Shown: positions 13,734-26,266 of the stretch, piece after piece
How the letters are laid out: each line of letters begins with the position of its first letter
Position numbering within the stretch: the first letter of the stretch is position 1
Origin: Adineta ricciae
Taxonomy: Eukaryota > Rotifera > Eurotatoria > Adinetida > Adinetidae
NCBI GenBank assembly: GCA_905250025.1
Contig: CAJNOJ010000284.1
Location: 62,001-126,000, forward strand
Direction: 5' to 3'
DNA: 64,000 nt
The notes under the pieces: generated by a model
The model's database searches: none
Seen by the model: only the letters and a program-made list of their open reading frames with translations
Told to the model about the DNA's origin: nothing
Position numbers and translations under genes: made by a program

Positions 13734-15365
13734 TTATGCATTCATAAAACTAACATTTTTTCTCAGAACAGTTTCTCTAGATGCAGAGCGTTTTAAAATT
13801 GATTTTAGCGCTTGATTGGAACTGGCCGATGGAATACGTAGAACAGGAACGGTGGGTATAGGAAGATCATAGTCAAGAATTCCATCTGTTGAAGTGATTG
13901 TGTTCTGAGTGAAATTCTCCTGATCATTATTTGCGACAACAGTAACGGGAATTTCCATCCGAAATTCATTTTTATAATTATTAGGATTTCGATGATTGGA
14001 CGCAGAAGAACGTGGGAAGTTCAGAAGACTCTCCGTCGCGACTGTGGCTGGTTGTGGAGGAATTTGAATTTCATGTAAAACAGGGATATGGTAGAGATTG
14101 TTTCGTTGATTTGAACGAGAAGTAGCTGCCATACTCGATGGTTTTGTTGGCAAAGACGTAGCAGATGATATTCGACTATCGAGTGATACTGATTGATTAT
14201 TTTTCAAATTCACAATTACACGACGAGATAGTAAAGGTGAACGAATAGATGTATCACTCGCTCCATCTGATATTGAATGCTTGCGTTGTTGTAACAAGGG
14301 TTGGGGTGGAGTTGGCAGTGGCGCTTGTTGCTGTTGCTGTTGGAATCGAGTGATACCTTGGATAGCTTCTCGAGCCATGAGTTCCGCTCGACGAATAGGA
14401 GAGGTATTCACAGGCATACTGGTAAAATCGGATGAGATTGTACTATTAACTAGATCAGTCTTTTGACGTTGTAGATGATTAACGAGTGGATTCGTCGGAG
14501 GTGATGAACGGAGAATAGCACTGGATATGCGAGCGCTATTCGTTGGTATTGAAGCAACATTCAATGGTTGTGAAAGACGAATGGGAATTGAACGAACCGG
14601 TGAATTAACAGAATTTTGTTTACTTTGATCGTCGTCAGGTGGTGATGTCGGTGCCGTTGGTGTCATTACTGGTACCGTAAGACTCAAACGACGCGAAGTA
14701 GGCTGTAGACGAGGTAGATTATCGTTTATTGTTATTGGTATTTGTTGAGAATTTGGCTCTTCGCTTTCATCTTTCGCGGTAGCTGTGTTATTATTGTTCA
14801 GATGATGTTGAAAGTATTTTGAACTTGGTCGAAGTAGACCTTTAGATTAAACAAGAATTGCTTATATGATCTTCTCGAAATACTCACTAGCATAACGCGG
14901 TGGTGAATCGGTATCTCGAATATGATTATTACTGTTAATACTATTGATCGTATGTGATGGTAAAGGTGTCGTTTCATTAATAAAATTGATTGGTATCGAA
15001 CGAATTCCATTATGTGTTATCGTAGTACCATCCTCTCGTTTAACTGGTATCTGAACAAAATCCCGCTTGTCAGTTGTCGTCGATCGACTATTTCGAACAA
15101 GCGGAATGTAAGATGATTTCGGAGTCATGGGAGGAGAATGCATATGATTATTGCTCGTCGTCGCTATCGAATTAACTGATTTCGACAAATGGCCATTCGA
15201 TGATTGTCGAGGTCCTAACGATTCTGATCTTGCACTAGACGGAGCATGTCTTGAATAATGATACCGCGACATTAATTGTAAAAGAGATTTATTCGTTAAA
15301 TGAAGATTATGAATAATATGCTGTCGAATGACATGATAAAACATCGACAGTTCTGACGACGACAA
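13734..15365 (-). CDS. Disordered protein with SILK and RVxF PP1-docking motifs and repeated IPI/IPV motifs
   Basis: Exons 15365-14888 and 14839-13734 give 527 residues (start could also be Met at 15272, MSRYHYSRHAP). I do not recognise a domain. The protein is disordered and rich in Ser, Asn, Pro and Gln, with a QQQQQQ run. Two kinds of short linear motif stand out. The C-terminus carries SILK followed twelve residues later by KNVSF, the arrangement by which many regulators dock on protein phosphatase 1. Spread along the chain are IPLV, IPVK, IPIN, IPIT, IPIR, IPVL and IPVT, resembling the I-x-I/V motifs that bind small heat-shock proteins (as in BAG3). No BAG or WW domain is visible, so BAG3 orthology is not claimed. 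The role as a PP1 regulator or adaptor is inference. Confidence 0.7.
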
Positions 15366-16984
15366 GCATTACAGGTATTGATAATAAACCTCTAGAATAG
15401 AAGAGATGTGTGTATTTGTCAAAAGGAGAATAAACAAATACTGTCGAGAGAAGAAGTAAGTCGAAAAAAGGGAATGAGAGAAGAAAAACTGATTTTAATA
15501 TTGAAGCTATAGAAATATTTCAATTAAATTCTTGATTATTTATGCAGACATTTCATTCAGGCCGAAAATACATATCCAGGAAGAATATCAACAGACCATT
15601 TGGCAAACTATATGTTTGTTTTTCTTCTAAAATCTTGTTTTCTCTTGTTTAATTGAATTTGTTTCTATTTAAAACGAAACAAAATAGCATTTATTTCATA
15701 AAAAAGCAAAGAATCAAAGAAAATCTCTCGACGAGAAAAAGCACATGTCTCACCTTCATTTCAACATTCAACAGAGTAGTCTGTTTTCTTTTTTCTCCTG
15801 TTAAAACAATCGAAATGTATTCAAACACATAAATCAATCTCGCCGAATGAAAACAAACGACGCTACGGAACGAAAAACCCTTCCAGCTAAAGAGTACATC
15901 TCGACAAGGAAATGAAAAGCGTGTGTCTGTCTGTCTAGTCTAACTATCATTTTCTGTGGAAGTAAAAAAGGAGAACTTGAGGGTGTTGATAGACCATGCC
16001 CTTACAACAATTGTCAAGGAAAGCGACAAAGAGAACGAAGCAGGAGATAGGGAGTTGTTACTTCTCATGTTGATATGCAAAAGAAAAAAAAAGAAACGAC
16101 TGGATCGTGTCTGAGCGGACGATCAAGGATGCAAAGACGTACAAACACTCGTTTATCTATATACATGCCTACCAAAATATCAACATTGCTCTCGAAGACA
16201 AGAACAGAACACACCAATAAAGATAAAAACGGAGAAAATTGTTTTTTTTTTTGCTACATTTAATTTCATATCAGTACAAACCATCATCTGTTGGAAAAAA
16301 TCACTCTTGATCTCGGTAGAAAATATGTTGTTTCGTTTTTCTTCGTTGGACTCGAATAATATTCATGTTATCACCTTATTTTTTGATGTTTTTTCTATAT
16401 TATTTATCAATCAAATATCTGCAGGCTATCAACGAACATTATCTTGATAAGTATAGACATCAAAGAAAAATGTCCTTACGTCTCTGTCGTTGTTTTGCTA
16501 ATCAACAAGAATGCTAGTCCATGAACAAAGCCGACCGTTGGCCATCTAAGGAAAGCGTTTGCTTCTTCTTCGATGATGAAAATCTTGCCGAACTTCTCAA
16601 TGATAGAAAAATAATCACGGCGATAGATTTTACCTTCAATACCAATGAACAAACGAGATGATATGATAGAGGCCCACGCAGAAGCTTGTTTATCTATCCT
16701 TGGTTAGTGTGACAAGTCTTCACGGATCTAATTATCAAGTTGTGAAGCAGTCTACTCATGTTTGATCGAACTACGAGAAACGGATCTTATCAAATACGCT
16801 ATGCATATATATTTCAAGTATTTGATTGATAGGCTGAGGAAAATATATTTACATATTACTTCGTTGAAAGTTAAAACAGTCTAATGAGAGAGAGGGAGAA
16901 ATCGAACATCAAGGTCAATTTGGTAATTTATAACAACAAAACAAGTGCAAGGGTGATTCGAAGGGAAACAAAGCGAAGACGAAT
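15366..16984. other. Intergenic, 1.6 kb
   Basis: A/T-rich DNA with homopolymer runs, between the starts of one minus-strand gene and the stop of the GPCR. Open frames here are short and low-complexity. I see no gene. Confidence 0.5.
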
Positions 16985-18172
16985 TCAGAGATATCCACGT
17001 GTATTCGGTGAAGGTGGCGGTGTTTGTGTCACGATTAATTCACATTTGTCAAAAGGAAACTTTTTCAGCACAATTTGATTGATATTGATTTTCTTTTTCG
17101 TATAATATTGCTGACGAAGTTTTGTGTGGGAGATAAAGATAGTGATAATCGAACCGGTGTAACCAATTGCGTCAAATAGAGTACGAATTCGAAGTGAATA
17201 CAACGGAATCGTACCGAATATCATCCACCAGATAGTGATGAAGAACGTGACAACACCCGGTATAATGAGCATGATTAACAAAATCAAAATTCGTCGGAGA
17301 ACAGCCAACTGTCGTTTTCGACGATATCGCTCTAATAATGGTAGATGTAAAACATAATAAAGAATATAAAGATAAACACTTGTAATAAATAAAATTGAAA
17401 TGTAATAAACGCTCACTAAATTAAAAGAAAAACAAGATTTCTTAGTGTCATAGAGTACGATCACACATGGAAACTTTTGTACACAAGTTTGTCTCTCTCG
17501 TTAAGGAGTCACATCGAATACTGACACACTGACTATACTTGAGACTTTAAATGATGCGGAAGTACAGAAAGAGTTTCACGATCTATGAAAAAACAACTTA
17601 CATGTAAAGATGAAATGATATGTTTTAGCGTCTGTCACTAGACACAAATATGAATTCCAATCATAATCGATCCCATCTGTCAAAACGAGAAACAATGAGA
17701 CGAGAATTGCAACTAATAGTTTTAATAGAAGAAGCACAAACAAACATCCGTAAGACTTTATGATCGGATTAGCATTGTAGATAATACAGCGCAGACGATT
17801 AAATGCTTTCAAACATAACGACATGTACATGTAGATGTAACAGATATTCAAAAGTGTTCCACGAAGAACACAAAATGAATCGTAATGACCATAACCTCGA
17901 AAATCACTTTTTAATGCATAACACGCGTTAATTAACATAATTGAACTCGTTAATCCTATTGCCAAGCTTGTATTACATGCTATTAAATTTGAAATTGAAT
18001 ATGTTGGATGATCCAAACGGATAATCGTTATAACAAACAAAAATGCCACAAATATTGCGATAATATTGCCGAGAATAATCAATGAATCGTTGATAAAAAA
18101 CCACAGTTGGTACGGATTATTGTCATGCGACGTGATATTCACGACGAATTCTGAAAGTTTCTCGTCGAACAT
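16985..18172 (-). CDS. Orphan rhodopsin-like GPCR
   Basis: Exons 18172-17602 and 17415-16985 (intron 186 nt) encode 333 residues. Seven hydrophobic segments can be followed: LIILGNIIAIFVAFLFVITI (TM1), YSISNLIACNTSLAIGLTSS (TM2), LNICYIYMYMSLCLKAFNRL (TM3), the CLFVLLLLKLLVAILVSLFL stretch (TM4), YYISILFITSVYLYILYYVL (TM5), RILILLIMLIIPGVVTFFIT (TM6) and IGYTGSIITIFI (TM7). An extracellular N-glycosylation site (VNIT) precedes TM1. Cysteines before TM3 (DSFCVLRG) and in loop 2 (NSYLCLV) fit the usual disulfide. The DRY box is replaced by FNRLR. The tail is short. Ligand unknown; such receptors are expanded in rotifers. The start lies only 29 bp from the inverted-repeat element. Confidence 0.75.
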
Positions 18173-18200
18173 ACTAAAAGAATATAGGATGTTTTAATAC

Positions 18201-18629
18201 GGTTTCTGCCACCGTTATACGAAAGTGTCTCCTAACAACGCCAGAATTTCAGCGTTTGTAGAACTCATTCAGGCGACCATTTTCGCCGATTTACATTTCT
18301 CAAAATATCACAGCATCCTTCCTTTCAAAAGCTCAACTTTTCACACTTTTCGAAACTCCTTTCTTAGCTCTTGTTTTCCATATACTTTTCTACTTAAAGT
18401 TCTCTAAATCGGGTGGTTTTTTACACTATCTCTACCTATGTCGCTTCAGACTCTATAACTTTTCAAGAAATAGCGAAAGCTCATAAGTCTATATAAGTAC
18501 CCCTTGTAAATTGCTTTACGTATTTGCTAATGAAAATCCAGCTTTTTAAATTCCCTGAACAAGAGACATGTAAGATAAATGATAGAGGAGAACTTGTTGT
18601 GCAAATTGATATACTTGGTTTCTCGGGTA
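18201..18629 (+). repeat. Left inverted arm
   Basis: About 430 bp, differing from the right arm at only a handful of positions. Each arm contains the same 60-codon open frame (MSPNNARISAF...), which is a consequence of the repeat and not evidence for a gene. Confidence 0.9.
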
Positions 18630-19395
18630 CATAAAGAAATCTTGTAATGGTAAACATAGAAACTTAGCTGAACTTTGACGCATTTTGTTTTTATTTGACC
18701 ATCTTTAGCGTTCGTAAAATCAGTATAGTAACTCGAAAACTTGTTGTCTTTAATGTCTTTACTGCTGAATGGAATCAATTAGTACGTTTGTATTACTTTG
18801 AGATGACCCTTCACTAAGCACAATGAGATCTATTATCGCCATTGTCTTTTTCTTCTTGATCAGTCTTCTTCTATCCGATTTAGCTCCAAAGGTGTTTGTT
18901 AAAACCACCACGGCCATGAGAATATCGTATTTAGCATAGACCAATTCCTTACGTCAAATACACTTCACTATTTTAAACAAACATTTGGAATGTGGTTCGA
19001 CGTTTGGTGTAAATTGTGGAGGTATGAGACAGAAACTTAATATATGGAAACTGCCACATAATCAATTATTTATTTCAATATCAAAGTGGGCGTGCATATC
19101 TACTGTTCATAAAAGATATTTTCGGTGTCAAACATTTGAATTTTTCGAAATTCAAAGAATTATATACAAAAAGCAAAAATTAAGAAAAGAATCTTACTTT
19201 ACATATACTCTGTAAAAGTGACATCATCTCACCATCATCAGCTCGACATGTAACCTATTTTTTAAGCTACGAACTCATTAGTTACAGTAGACAAACATAG
19301 CCTAGTACTTCATCTTGGAGAGTCTTCTAGTTTTACAAGTAATAAGGCAGTCAGATAGAAACAAAATGCGTCAAAATTTAACTAACTTTCTCTAT

Positions 19396-19825
19396 GTCCC
19401 CGAGAAACCAAGTATATCAATTTGCACAGCAAGTTCTCCTCTATCATTTATCTTACATGTCTCTTGTTCAGGGAATTTAAAAAGCTGGATTTTCATTAGC
19501 AAATACGTAAAGCAATTTACAAGGGGTACTTATACAGACTTATGAGCTTTCGCTCTTTCTTGAAAAGTTATAGAGTCTGAAGCGACATAGGTAGAGATAG
19601 TGTAAAAAACCACCCGATTTAGAGAACTTTAAGTAGAAAAGTATATGGAAAACAAGAGCTAAGAAAGGAGTTTCGAAAAGTGTGAAAAGTTGAGCTTTTG
19701 AAAGGAAGGATGCTGTGATATTTTGAGAAATGTAAATCGGCGAAAATGGTCGCCTGAATGAGTTCTACAAACGCTGAAATTCTGGCGTTGTTAGGAGACA
19801 CTTTTGTATAACGGTGGTAGAAACC
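19396..19825 (-). repeat. Right inverted arm
   Basis: Reverse complement of 18201-18629. Weaker similarity continues inward to about 19320, matched on the left to about 18727. Confidence 0.9.
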
Positions 19826-21491
19826 TCATCGAAACACTCATAATAAAATCTGTAAAGTGTCAAAAAGTGTGGGTGAAACAACAATGTCATATAATTTCCC
19901 TCTATAAATTAGAAAACAAGCCAGTTATCCGCTTGTTCGAAGGTAAATCTTTCTAATAGGTTCACACTCGATGAAATTTTGTATTTCTTGCTTTGAATAA
20001 CTCTCAGTTGACATTGCTGACGAAGCATTTGATTATAGTTAACTATTCTCGACAGATGAAATCGGCTTTTCCTGCTAAAGACTTCTTCGCTCTCGGAGGA
20101 AAAGTGTGGCTCGATTTTTCCTCAACAGAAAAAAAACTGAGTGCGAAGTGTAATATGAGATCTCGAAGAAGGAGAGGAAAAAAGAATAAAATGAGTTTTC
20201 CGCATCTCGTTGGCAAAAGAAAAATTAACAACTTGATATATTACACCATTGTAACAATATTTTTATTGACAATCCATGCTTTTTACAAGCGAGACTATCT
20301 ATCCCTTTCTCAATTCTAATTTACGCTATTTCTTTTGCTATTAGTATTGATGAACATACGCAAAATGACTCACACCCTCGGATATCTTCTGACGGAAACG
20401 AACTCGCTGCGAGAAAAATTCTCATGATTAAAGAGTTTGCGTCATTTCAGCTAATGAACATTGCAGAACTCATCGATCGAGCATTTAATTGAAGTAATAA
20501 GTACAAATCCAAATTATTGAACTTAATTGGAGATGAAAAAACGCGCAAAGTCGGGATTTCTACCGAGAAACTCTCGCAATATTTACTTTCATATTTGCCA
20601 CTAATCTGATGGAACCTTAATGCAAAGCGTCGTTTCATTGCATAATTGAATACCCTTCTGAATATAATTATAATTAAAATTTTATTTCAAAGTTGCCTGA
20701 GAAATGCCGCAGCGAGATTTCAACGGTATTTCCACTTAAACTTCATACATAATGAAAAGAAACAGTCACGACAAGTACTAATCGGAAGTACTTTTTTCGT
20801 AAATCATATCATGTTGACATTGAACCGAAAACAAGACTTTCTAATGACATTGATCCCTTGAAGACGCGATCAATCTTGTTAAAAAGTCTGTTTCGTTCAA
20901 CATTGGATTCTTTGCCATCACGACAACAATCTCTGCACTCTTGACATTACACAGTCCGGTGGAATAAGTGTAAGTTCTTTTTCATCATCTGCAAGACGCG
21001 AAAGGTCGTTTAGAACAGACACTCAGTAGAAGAATATCAAATGTCAATTAGATTGCTTCTGGGCATTTAACTACGTCGAAAAAAAGCAATTCACTTGTAA
21101 AAGTCATAAATTAACAATGAATTATTCATTTGGAATGATCAATAAAAAATGACAATTATACTAAATTCAAGTCCGAACTGTTACTTCAAATTCCTGAAAG
21201 CATGGGTGCGACATTTTTTTGAATTTATTATGCGAATATCCGAGTATGAATATTCATTCATGCATTGTTTATCACGATTTTTGTTACGGAAATTATATCT
21301 CTATCAAACTATGAATAATAGTCATTTACTGCTGCTTGTTCTTGCGCTATGTCTTAGACTGTCTGATATTTATATTCTCAAATTCAGTGCGAAAGAAACA
21401 TTCGGATTTCGAATAGAATGTGATTCTTTTTTTGTGTTCTTGTCGTTATGACGAATAAAATTACAGATTTCGATTTTCTCACGCCTCCAGA
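19826..21491. other. Intergenic, 1.7 kb
   Basis: Several 60-110-codon open frames occur (for example 19993-20319 +) but none has recognisable domains, splice continuity or conserved-looking composition. I see no gene I can support. Confidence 0.5.
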
Positions 21492-22902
21492 ATGAAGAGG
21501 CGAACAGGAGATAATGGCGTCAGTTCACAGCCGAAAGAAATGCCATCAACTGTCGAATGTTATGATGCTTGGTCGAGCACATACGATTCGGATGGTAATA
21601 TTCTTCAACTTCTCGACAATGATGCCTTCGAAGAAATAGCTCAGCCTCTACTTAATCTAAATCAAAACAAATTATGCTGTGAATTAGGGTGTGGAACAGG
21701 ACGAAATACCATCAAAGTCTTAAGCTCAGAATGGCTTGTGGTAAGAAAAAAGATTTAATTGCAATTAAAGCAGTTTATTTTCGTTATAATACTTTGATTT
21801 ATCATGTGAACTTTGAGATAGTAATGAAGCTATTGAATTTTTCCGACATTTAATGACCTAACAGGGTAAACTTACAAAAGATACATCAGAATTTCAATCT
21901 AAAGACTTATGAAACATGAAAGAGAGAGAGAGAGAGAGAGAGAGTAATAATGTTCATAACTTTGTACATTTTGAATAGGAAAAGATACATTTAGCATTTA
22001 TATGCGTGATTTGACATATGGAGTTGTTTTGCACGCTCGTCCCGGAAACACGAGTATTAAGCGAGATATTGGTTCATTGAGTAATGCTCTGCGATTAACA
22101 GCTGTTGTTTTTTGACATTGCCTTAGTGTATAGCCGAACTTTTTTTAATGAATAACTAATATTGAAGTACTTGTGCCTTGAACCAGACTGGAAATGCATA
22201 GAGAGTATTTCTCAGTAGGTCGAATGATTTTTACTATCTCGTGATTAACCGAAAACAATCATTGAACAGTTCGATGTAGTACGAGACAATCTGATTTGGA
22301 CTGATCGATCGTTTCATATTTGCATATCTTTGTTATCTGAACGAAAAATTATAATTGGTTGTTGTCCTTGTCATTTTCCATAGATTGCTGTTGACGTCTC
22401 GACATCAATGATGGCAAAAGCTCAACAACGTGTCAAACAACTCGATAAAACTCGTGCTTCGTCAATTTCTTGGATAATTCATGATTTGAATGGAAATGAT
22501 GAACTTTTCATTAATGAATCATCAGTCGATGCAATTATCAGTACTCTTGTCATCGAACACATTGCTTCACTTGATCAATTTTTCCAAACGATATTTCGGA
22601 TCCTGAAGAAAACCGATGATAGCTGGGTTTTTATCACCGCTATGCACCCGAATATGTACCGAGCTGGTTCGCAAGCAGGTTTCGTCGATGCAACTACCAA
22701 TCAGAAACTATGTGGCGTTTCATTCGACCACTCGATTCAAGATATAGTTCAAGCTGCAGCGAAAGTCAATTTGACAACAGCAAAATATCTCGAAAAAGGT
22801 GTGAACAGTGAGGAGCATGCAAATCAATTGGGATCTCGTGCAAAGAAATGGGTCGGCACGAATATCCACGCATCCTTTCTTTTCAAACTTCGAATGAATT
22901 AA
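21492..22902 (+). CDS. Class I SAM-dependent methyltransferase
   Basis: Exons 21492-21740 and 22384-22902 give 255 residues; the 643-nt intron is unusually long for this window. Motif I CELGCGTGRNTIKVL binds the methionine part of SAM. The acidic residue after beta2 is in IAVDVSTSMMAKA. The motif II/post-II region is VDAIISTLVIEHI, followed by the usual Phe-rich helix (LDQFFQTIFRILKK). This is the Methyltransf_11/12 type fold. The preceding YDAWSSTYDSD resembles the entry segment of ubiquinone/arsenite-type small-molecule methyltransferases. Substrate cannot be told from sequence. The ATG is the first in frame after a pyrimidine-rich stretch. Confidence 0.8.
21921..21944. repeat. (AG)12 microsatellite in the methyltransferase intron
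   Basis: Uninterrupted AG dinucleotide run within the intron 21741-22383. Confidence 0.95.
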
Positions 22903-23378
22903 GACAGTCAATATTAAACGAGAAGAGAATGTTGCACTCAGACAGGAGTCGCTTAGACATCTTATTTACATATTTTGCGTCTTTGCATTAAAATTTAATT
23001 CCAATAAAGAAGATTAAAGAAATCGAACGCAGAAACACAATGAAAAGAGTATGTCGAGTCGAACTCTCTTGGAAAACTCACGAATTTTCGATTTCACCAT
23101 CCTCGGTGCATTTGCGAGGCATAAACAATCCTTTCAGGGTTATCTTCCATGCGATATTCGTGATAATGGAAGGTATCGGCGAACTTATTTTCTCATTTCG
23201 ACAAGTTCTTTCAAAAATGATATACTGATTGTGATATCACCCCATGCGAAGCACGAGAAGTGGAAAAAAGAGTTTTGTTTGAAAAAAGATAACGAAAACA
23301 CAAAGTTGAAATTAAAGGAGAGAATTGCGTTGCGTTATTCAATGGTAAACATTTAAAAAACGAAGCAAAAAACGAGTT
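22903..23378. other. Intergenic
   Basis: Holds a 101-codon open frame at 23051-23356 (+) with no recognisable domain and no good start context. I leave it uncalled. Confidence 0.4.
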
Positions 23379-26038
23379 ATGTCACGAATGGTAAGAATCT
23401 CTTTATTAACCATTTAGCGACGGGTTCTTTTCTTAGAAGGAAATAGTTTTCTCACCACTCCTTGCATTTCAATCATCTGACGAAAGTTTCCAGAGCGGAA
23501 TCAAACCGACTAACAGTCAACCGTACTTTGCGAACTTTTGTCAGTTCTTTTTCTATATGAAAGTTGGCATAAATAACATAAGATCCCTACGGCAAATCGG
23601 TCTGAGAGTTTCCGTCTTAATCGCTTATTCGGTTATATGAAGTTTTCCAAGCACATTAGAACTTCATCGAAGAAATCTTGACAAAGACTTCAAAGAGCAG
23701 ATGAAACATATCCTTCTCGAATAATGAATCATCATTGAATAAACATTTCTAAATAAAAACTTTTGAATAGAGAAGACTTTCCGATTCGTCACTACCGCCT
23801 TATACAATAACTGATCAAAATGGTCATATTGATCGAAATGAGGATAATAATGAATTATCAGACGAAAGTACTGAATCGGGTTCATTTGTCAATCTTTCGA
23901 TTTGGTCAAAGTTAGCCTACGCCTCTGTTGGATTACCATATTCTATGCAATTGTCAATCATGGCTTTTTATATCAATTATTTTCTATTGGATGTGGCGAA
24001 AGTTTGTTGAATTTTGGATTGATATCTCCTTGACACAACGAATTGTTTCAGGTATCACCAAATTACAATGCGATCATTTTATTTACTAGTCGAGTTATTG
24101 ATGGTTTAACTGATCCGATCGGTGGTTATCTTTTTAGTCGATTTTCATTTCGATGGGGGAAAATGCGACCATGGTTAACACGCCTCTAAACTGTGAGGAA
24201 TTTATCTTTGATATTCGTGATTGTTTTAGGATCTTCTTTTCCGCTCCGCTTGTTGCCGCTTGTTATTTCGGTGTTTGGTGTCTACCGAACTTTTCCGAAG
24301 GTGGTAAATTTGCTTATTATCTTGCAATGCATTCGTTAATGTGGACATTTATGACCGTAAGTTAAAGACATCGACGTACGTTTGATATTCATTCAAATAA
24401 AAAAAAACTTCTTTAGGCATCACGTATTCCGCACACTGCATTGACTGTTTATTTAACATTGGATCAGAATGAACGAGATCAATTAACGAAATATCGTAAG
24501 AACAACTGCATTTCGGACGATTTAAATCTTCTTTTCCCTTTCCCGAATGATTAGGAACACTATTAGAAGCAGGTGGACTTTTACTTTCGATTGTTTTCCA
24601 TTCGGGTATCATGACTCTTTTCAAAGTACCTAAAGAGTTATGTTCACATTGTGAAAACTCGACTTTGATCGACCAACTAAACGACAGTATAGCTGAATTC
24701 ATAGAAAATTCAACAACAGCAACAACAACGGGTTCTGCAAATGTGGTAAGACATCAATCATACCAATCTCCCCTTTTTCGTTTATACAAAATATAGGCAA
24801 ATGCTTACATGACATCTGCCGGTATTGTCGCATTCTTTTGTATTGTGACAGCGATAATCTTATTCTTCGGTGTTCGTGAAGTCGTTGGTAAGTTGAAAGA
24901 AATAGTTTTCGCAGAAAGGAATAGGTTTTGATTCGTTTTAGATGTGATTCCAACGAGTGAAACGAGTTTTTTCCATGGATTTAAAATGATTCTTCAATAC
25001 AAACCATTTCTGATCTTAACAGCTGCAACAGTTGCATCGATTCTGGCCACACAGGTATAGGAAAAGATCAGCATGCTTTGTCTGAAAAAGATTTTCCTTA
25101 GTTGGCTTCTCTATAGTCGATTCAAAGTGTTTTGGAATTGTATTTAAATCATGTCAAAGGAAATCGGACGATATTTCCGTTTCTCGCTGGAGCGTTAATT
25201 GTAAGTCTGGCGTGAATATTTCATGTTAGTATTTTTCCATTGAAATAGATATCAACAATGATTCTGCTGTTTGTCTGGTCGATCATAATGCGCAAAATTG
25301 GAAAGAAGATGAGTTTTTTCATTGGAAATTTGGTAGGAATTGTCGAAATGGAATTGAATGTCAATATTTTCTTTTGGAAATAGTGTCTATTGCCAACAAT
25401 TATCATCATATTGATTAAAGAATCTCCAATAGAGCTTTTGTTTGCTGCTGCAATTTTAGGTGCAAATACGGTCGCTTGTGGTTATGTGATGCCCTGGTTT
25501 GTGTTCATTTGTTCTGTGTTGAAAGTAGTTCGATATGAATTCCATTTAGGGCAATGTTACCAGAGTGTATCGATGCCTTTATGCTTGAGACAGGTCGAAG
25601 GCCGGTAGAAATATTCTATACTTTCTTCTTTCTCGGTGCGAAATTAGTCCAAGCTTTATATGCCGGAGTGGTTCAATTAGCACTTGGGTAAGTTATTTCA
25701 ATTGAGTTGAGGATAAACACATTGAAATCTTGTAGTGCAAGTGGTTTCAATGCGAAATGTTGCGATCAACCCGAATCGGTCTCGTTGACGTTGAGAATGC
25801 TGATGGGAGCTGTTCCAGGGGGAATTATGGTAATATCCACGATATGTCTGTACTTTTATTCAATTGACGATAAACGAGCGAAAGAAATACAGTTTGAGTT
25901 ACAACAATTGAGGTGAATTTGAAAAACAAAGATAATTTCATGTTGAGATTTTCTCCTTTCAGAGCAAAACCGTCGGAAGGAGGTTTGATCGATGGTATGT
26001 CGGACTCAAGCAGTGATTCCGAAATAACTCACTTTTGA
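23379..26038 (+). CDS. MFSD2A: MFSD2-type sodium-dependent lysophospholipid transporter (major facilitator superfamily)
   Basis: Exons 23771-24001, 24052-24173, 24230-24356, 24417-24495, 24555-24745, 24797-24887, 24942-25054, 25117-25200, 25249-25332, 25384-25496, 25550-25687, 25736-25912 and 25963-26038 make 541 in-frame codons plus stop. A 12-nt first exon at 23379-23390 (ATG TCA CGA ATG before gtaaga) is my best guess for the start and is uncertain. Family signatures are WSKLAYASVGLPYSMQ (TM1), the motif-A-like SRVIDGLTDPIGGYLFSRF, ASRIPHTALTVYLTLDQNER, the MLPECIDAFMLETGRRP loop and GASGFNAKCCDQPESV, which parallels the family's GYQTRGCSQPERV. About twelve membrane segments are visible. 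MFSD2 proteins move lysophosphatidylcholine across the plasma membrane with sodium. A large glycosylatable loop (CENSTLIDQL) precedes TM7. The closely related spinster/GPH transporters are less likely. Confidence 0.85.
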
Positions 26039-26073
26039 AGTTTTATTATCTAAATGCATTTTCCCTTTTTGAT

Positions 26074-26079
26074 AATAAA
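26074..26079 (+). terminator. polyadenylation signal of the MFSD2-like gene
   Basis: AATAAA 36 bp after the stop codon at 26038. Confidence 0.6.
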
Positions 26080-26266
26080 TGTGTGTCCCAACTAATAACT
26101 CAATCTATGGCATTCTCGTGGAATAAATCACTGGACTCTTTAGCTTGTCAAAGAAGAATTCAGCAACAGATTTACATCGTATTTAATTCATGTGCTCTCT
26201 AGGCAATGAACATTTATTTGTTGATGGCACGTGAATAAGAAAAAATGAAAGCTCGGGTTCTAAATC

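Larger units (their letters stand above)
18201..19825. mobile_element. Non-autonomous element with very long terminal inverted repeats
   Basis: The outer ends ggtttctgccaccgttatac (18201) and, on the other strand from 19825, ggtttctaccaccgttatac are inverted. The arms stay nearly identical for about 430 bp, then decay over another 100 bp with an indel. The core (about 18730-19320) has no transposase-like frame. Total 1625 bp. I see no clear target-site duplication (flanks ttaatac and tcatcga). It could be a MITE-like foldback element or a deletion derivative of a DNA transposon. It sits immediately upstream of the GPCR start and could contribute its promoter or silence it through hairpin RNA. 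Confidence 0.8.

Noticed and set aside
18225..18407. Identical 60-codon frames at 18225-18407 (+) and 19619-19801 (-)
   Set aside because: They are the same stretch of the two inverted arms; no domain, no neighbours, and identity is explained by the repeat.
23051..23356. 101-codon plus frame between the methyltransferase and the transporter
   Set aside because: No recognisable domain, poor start context, no splice continuity.
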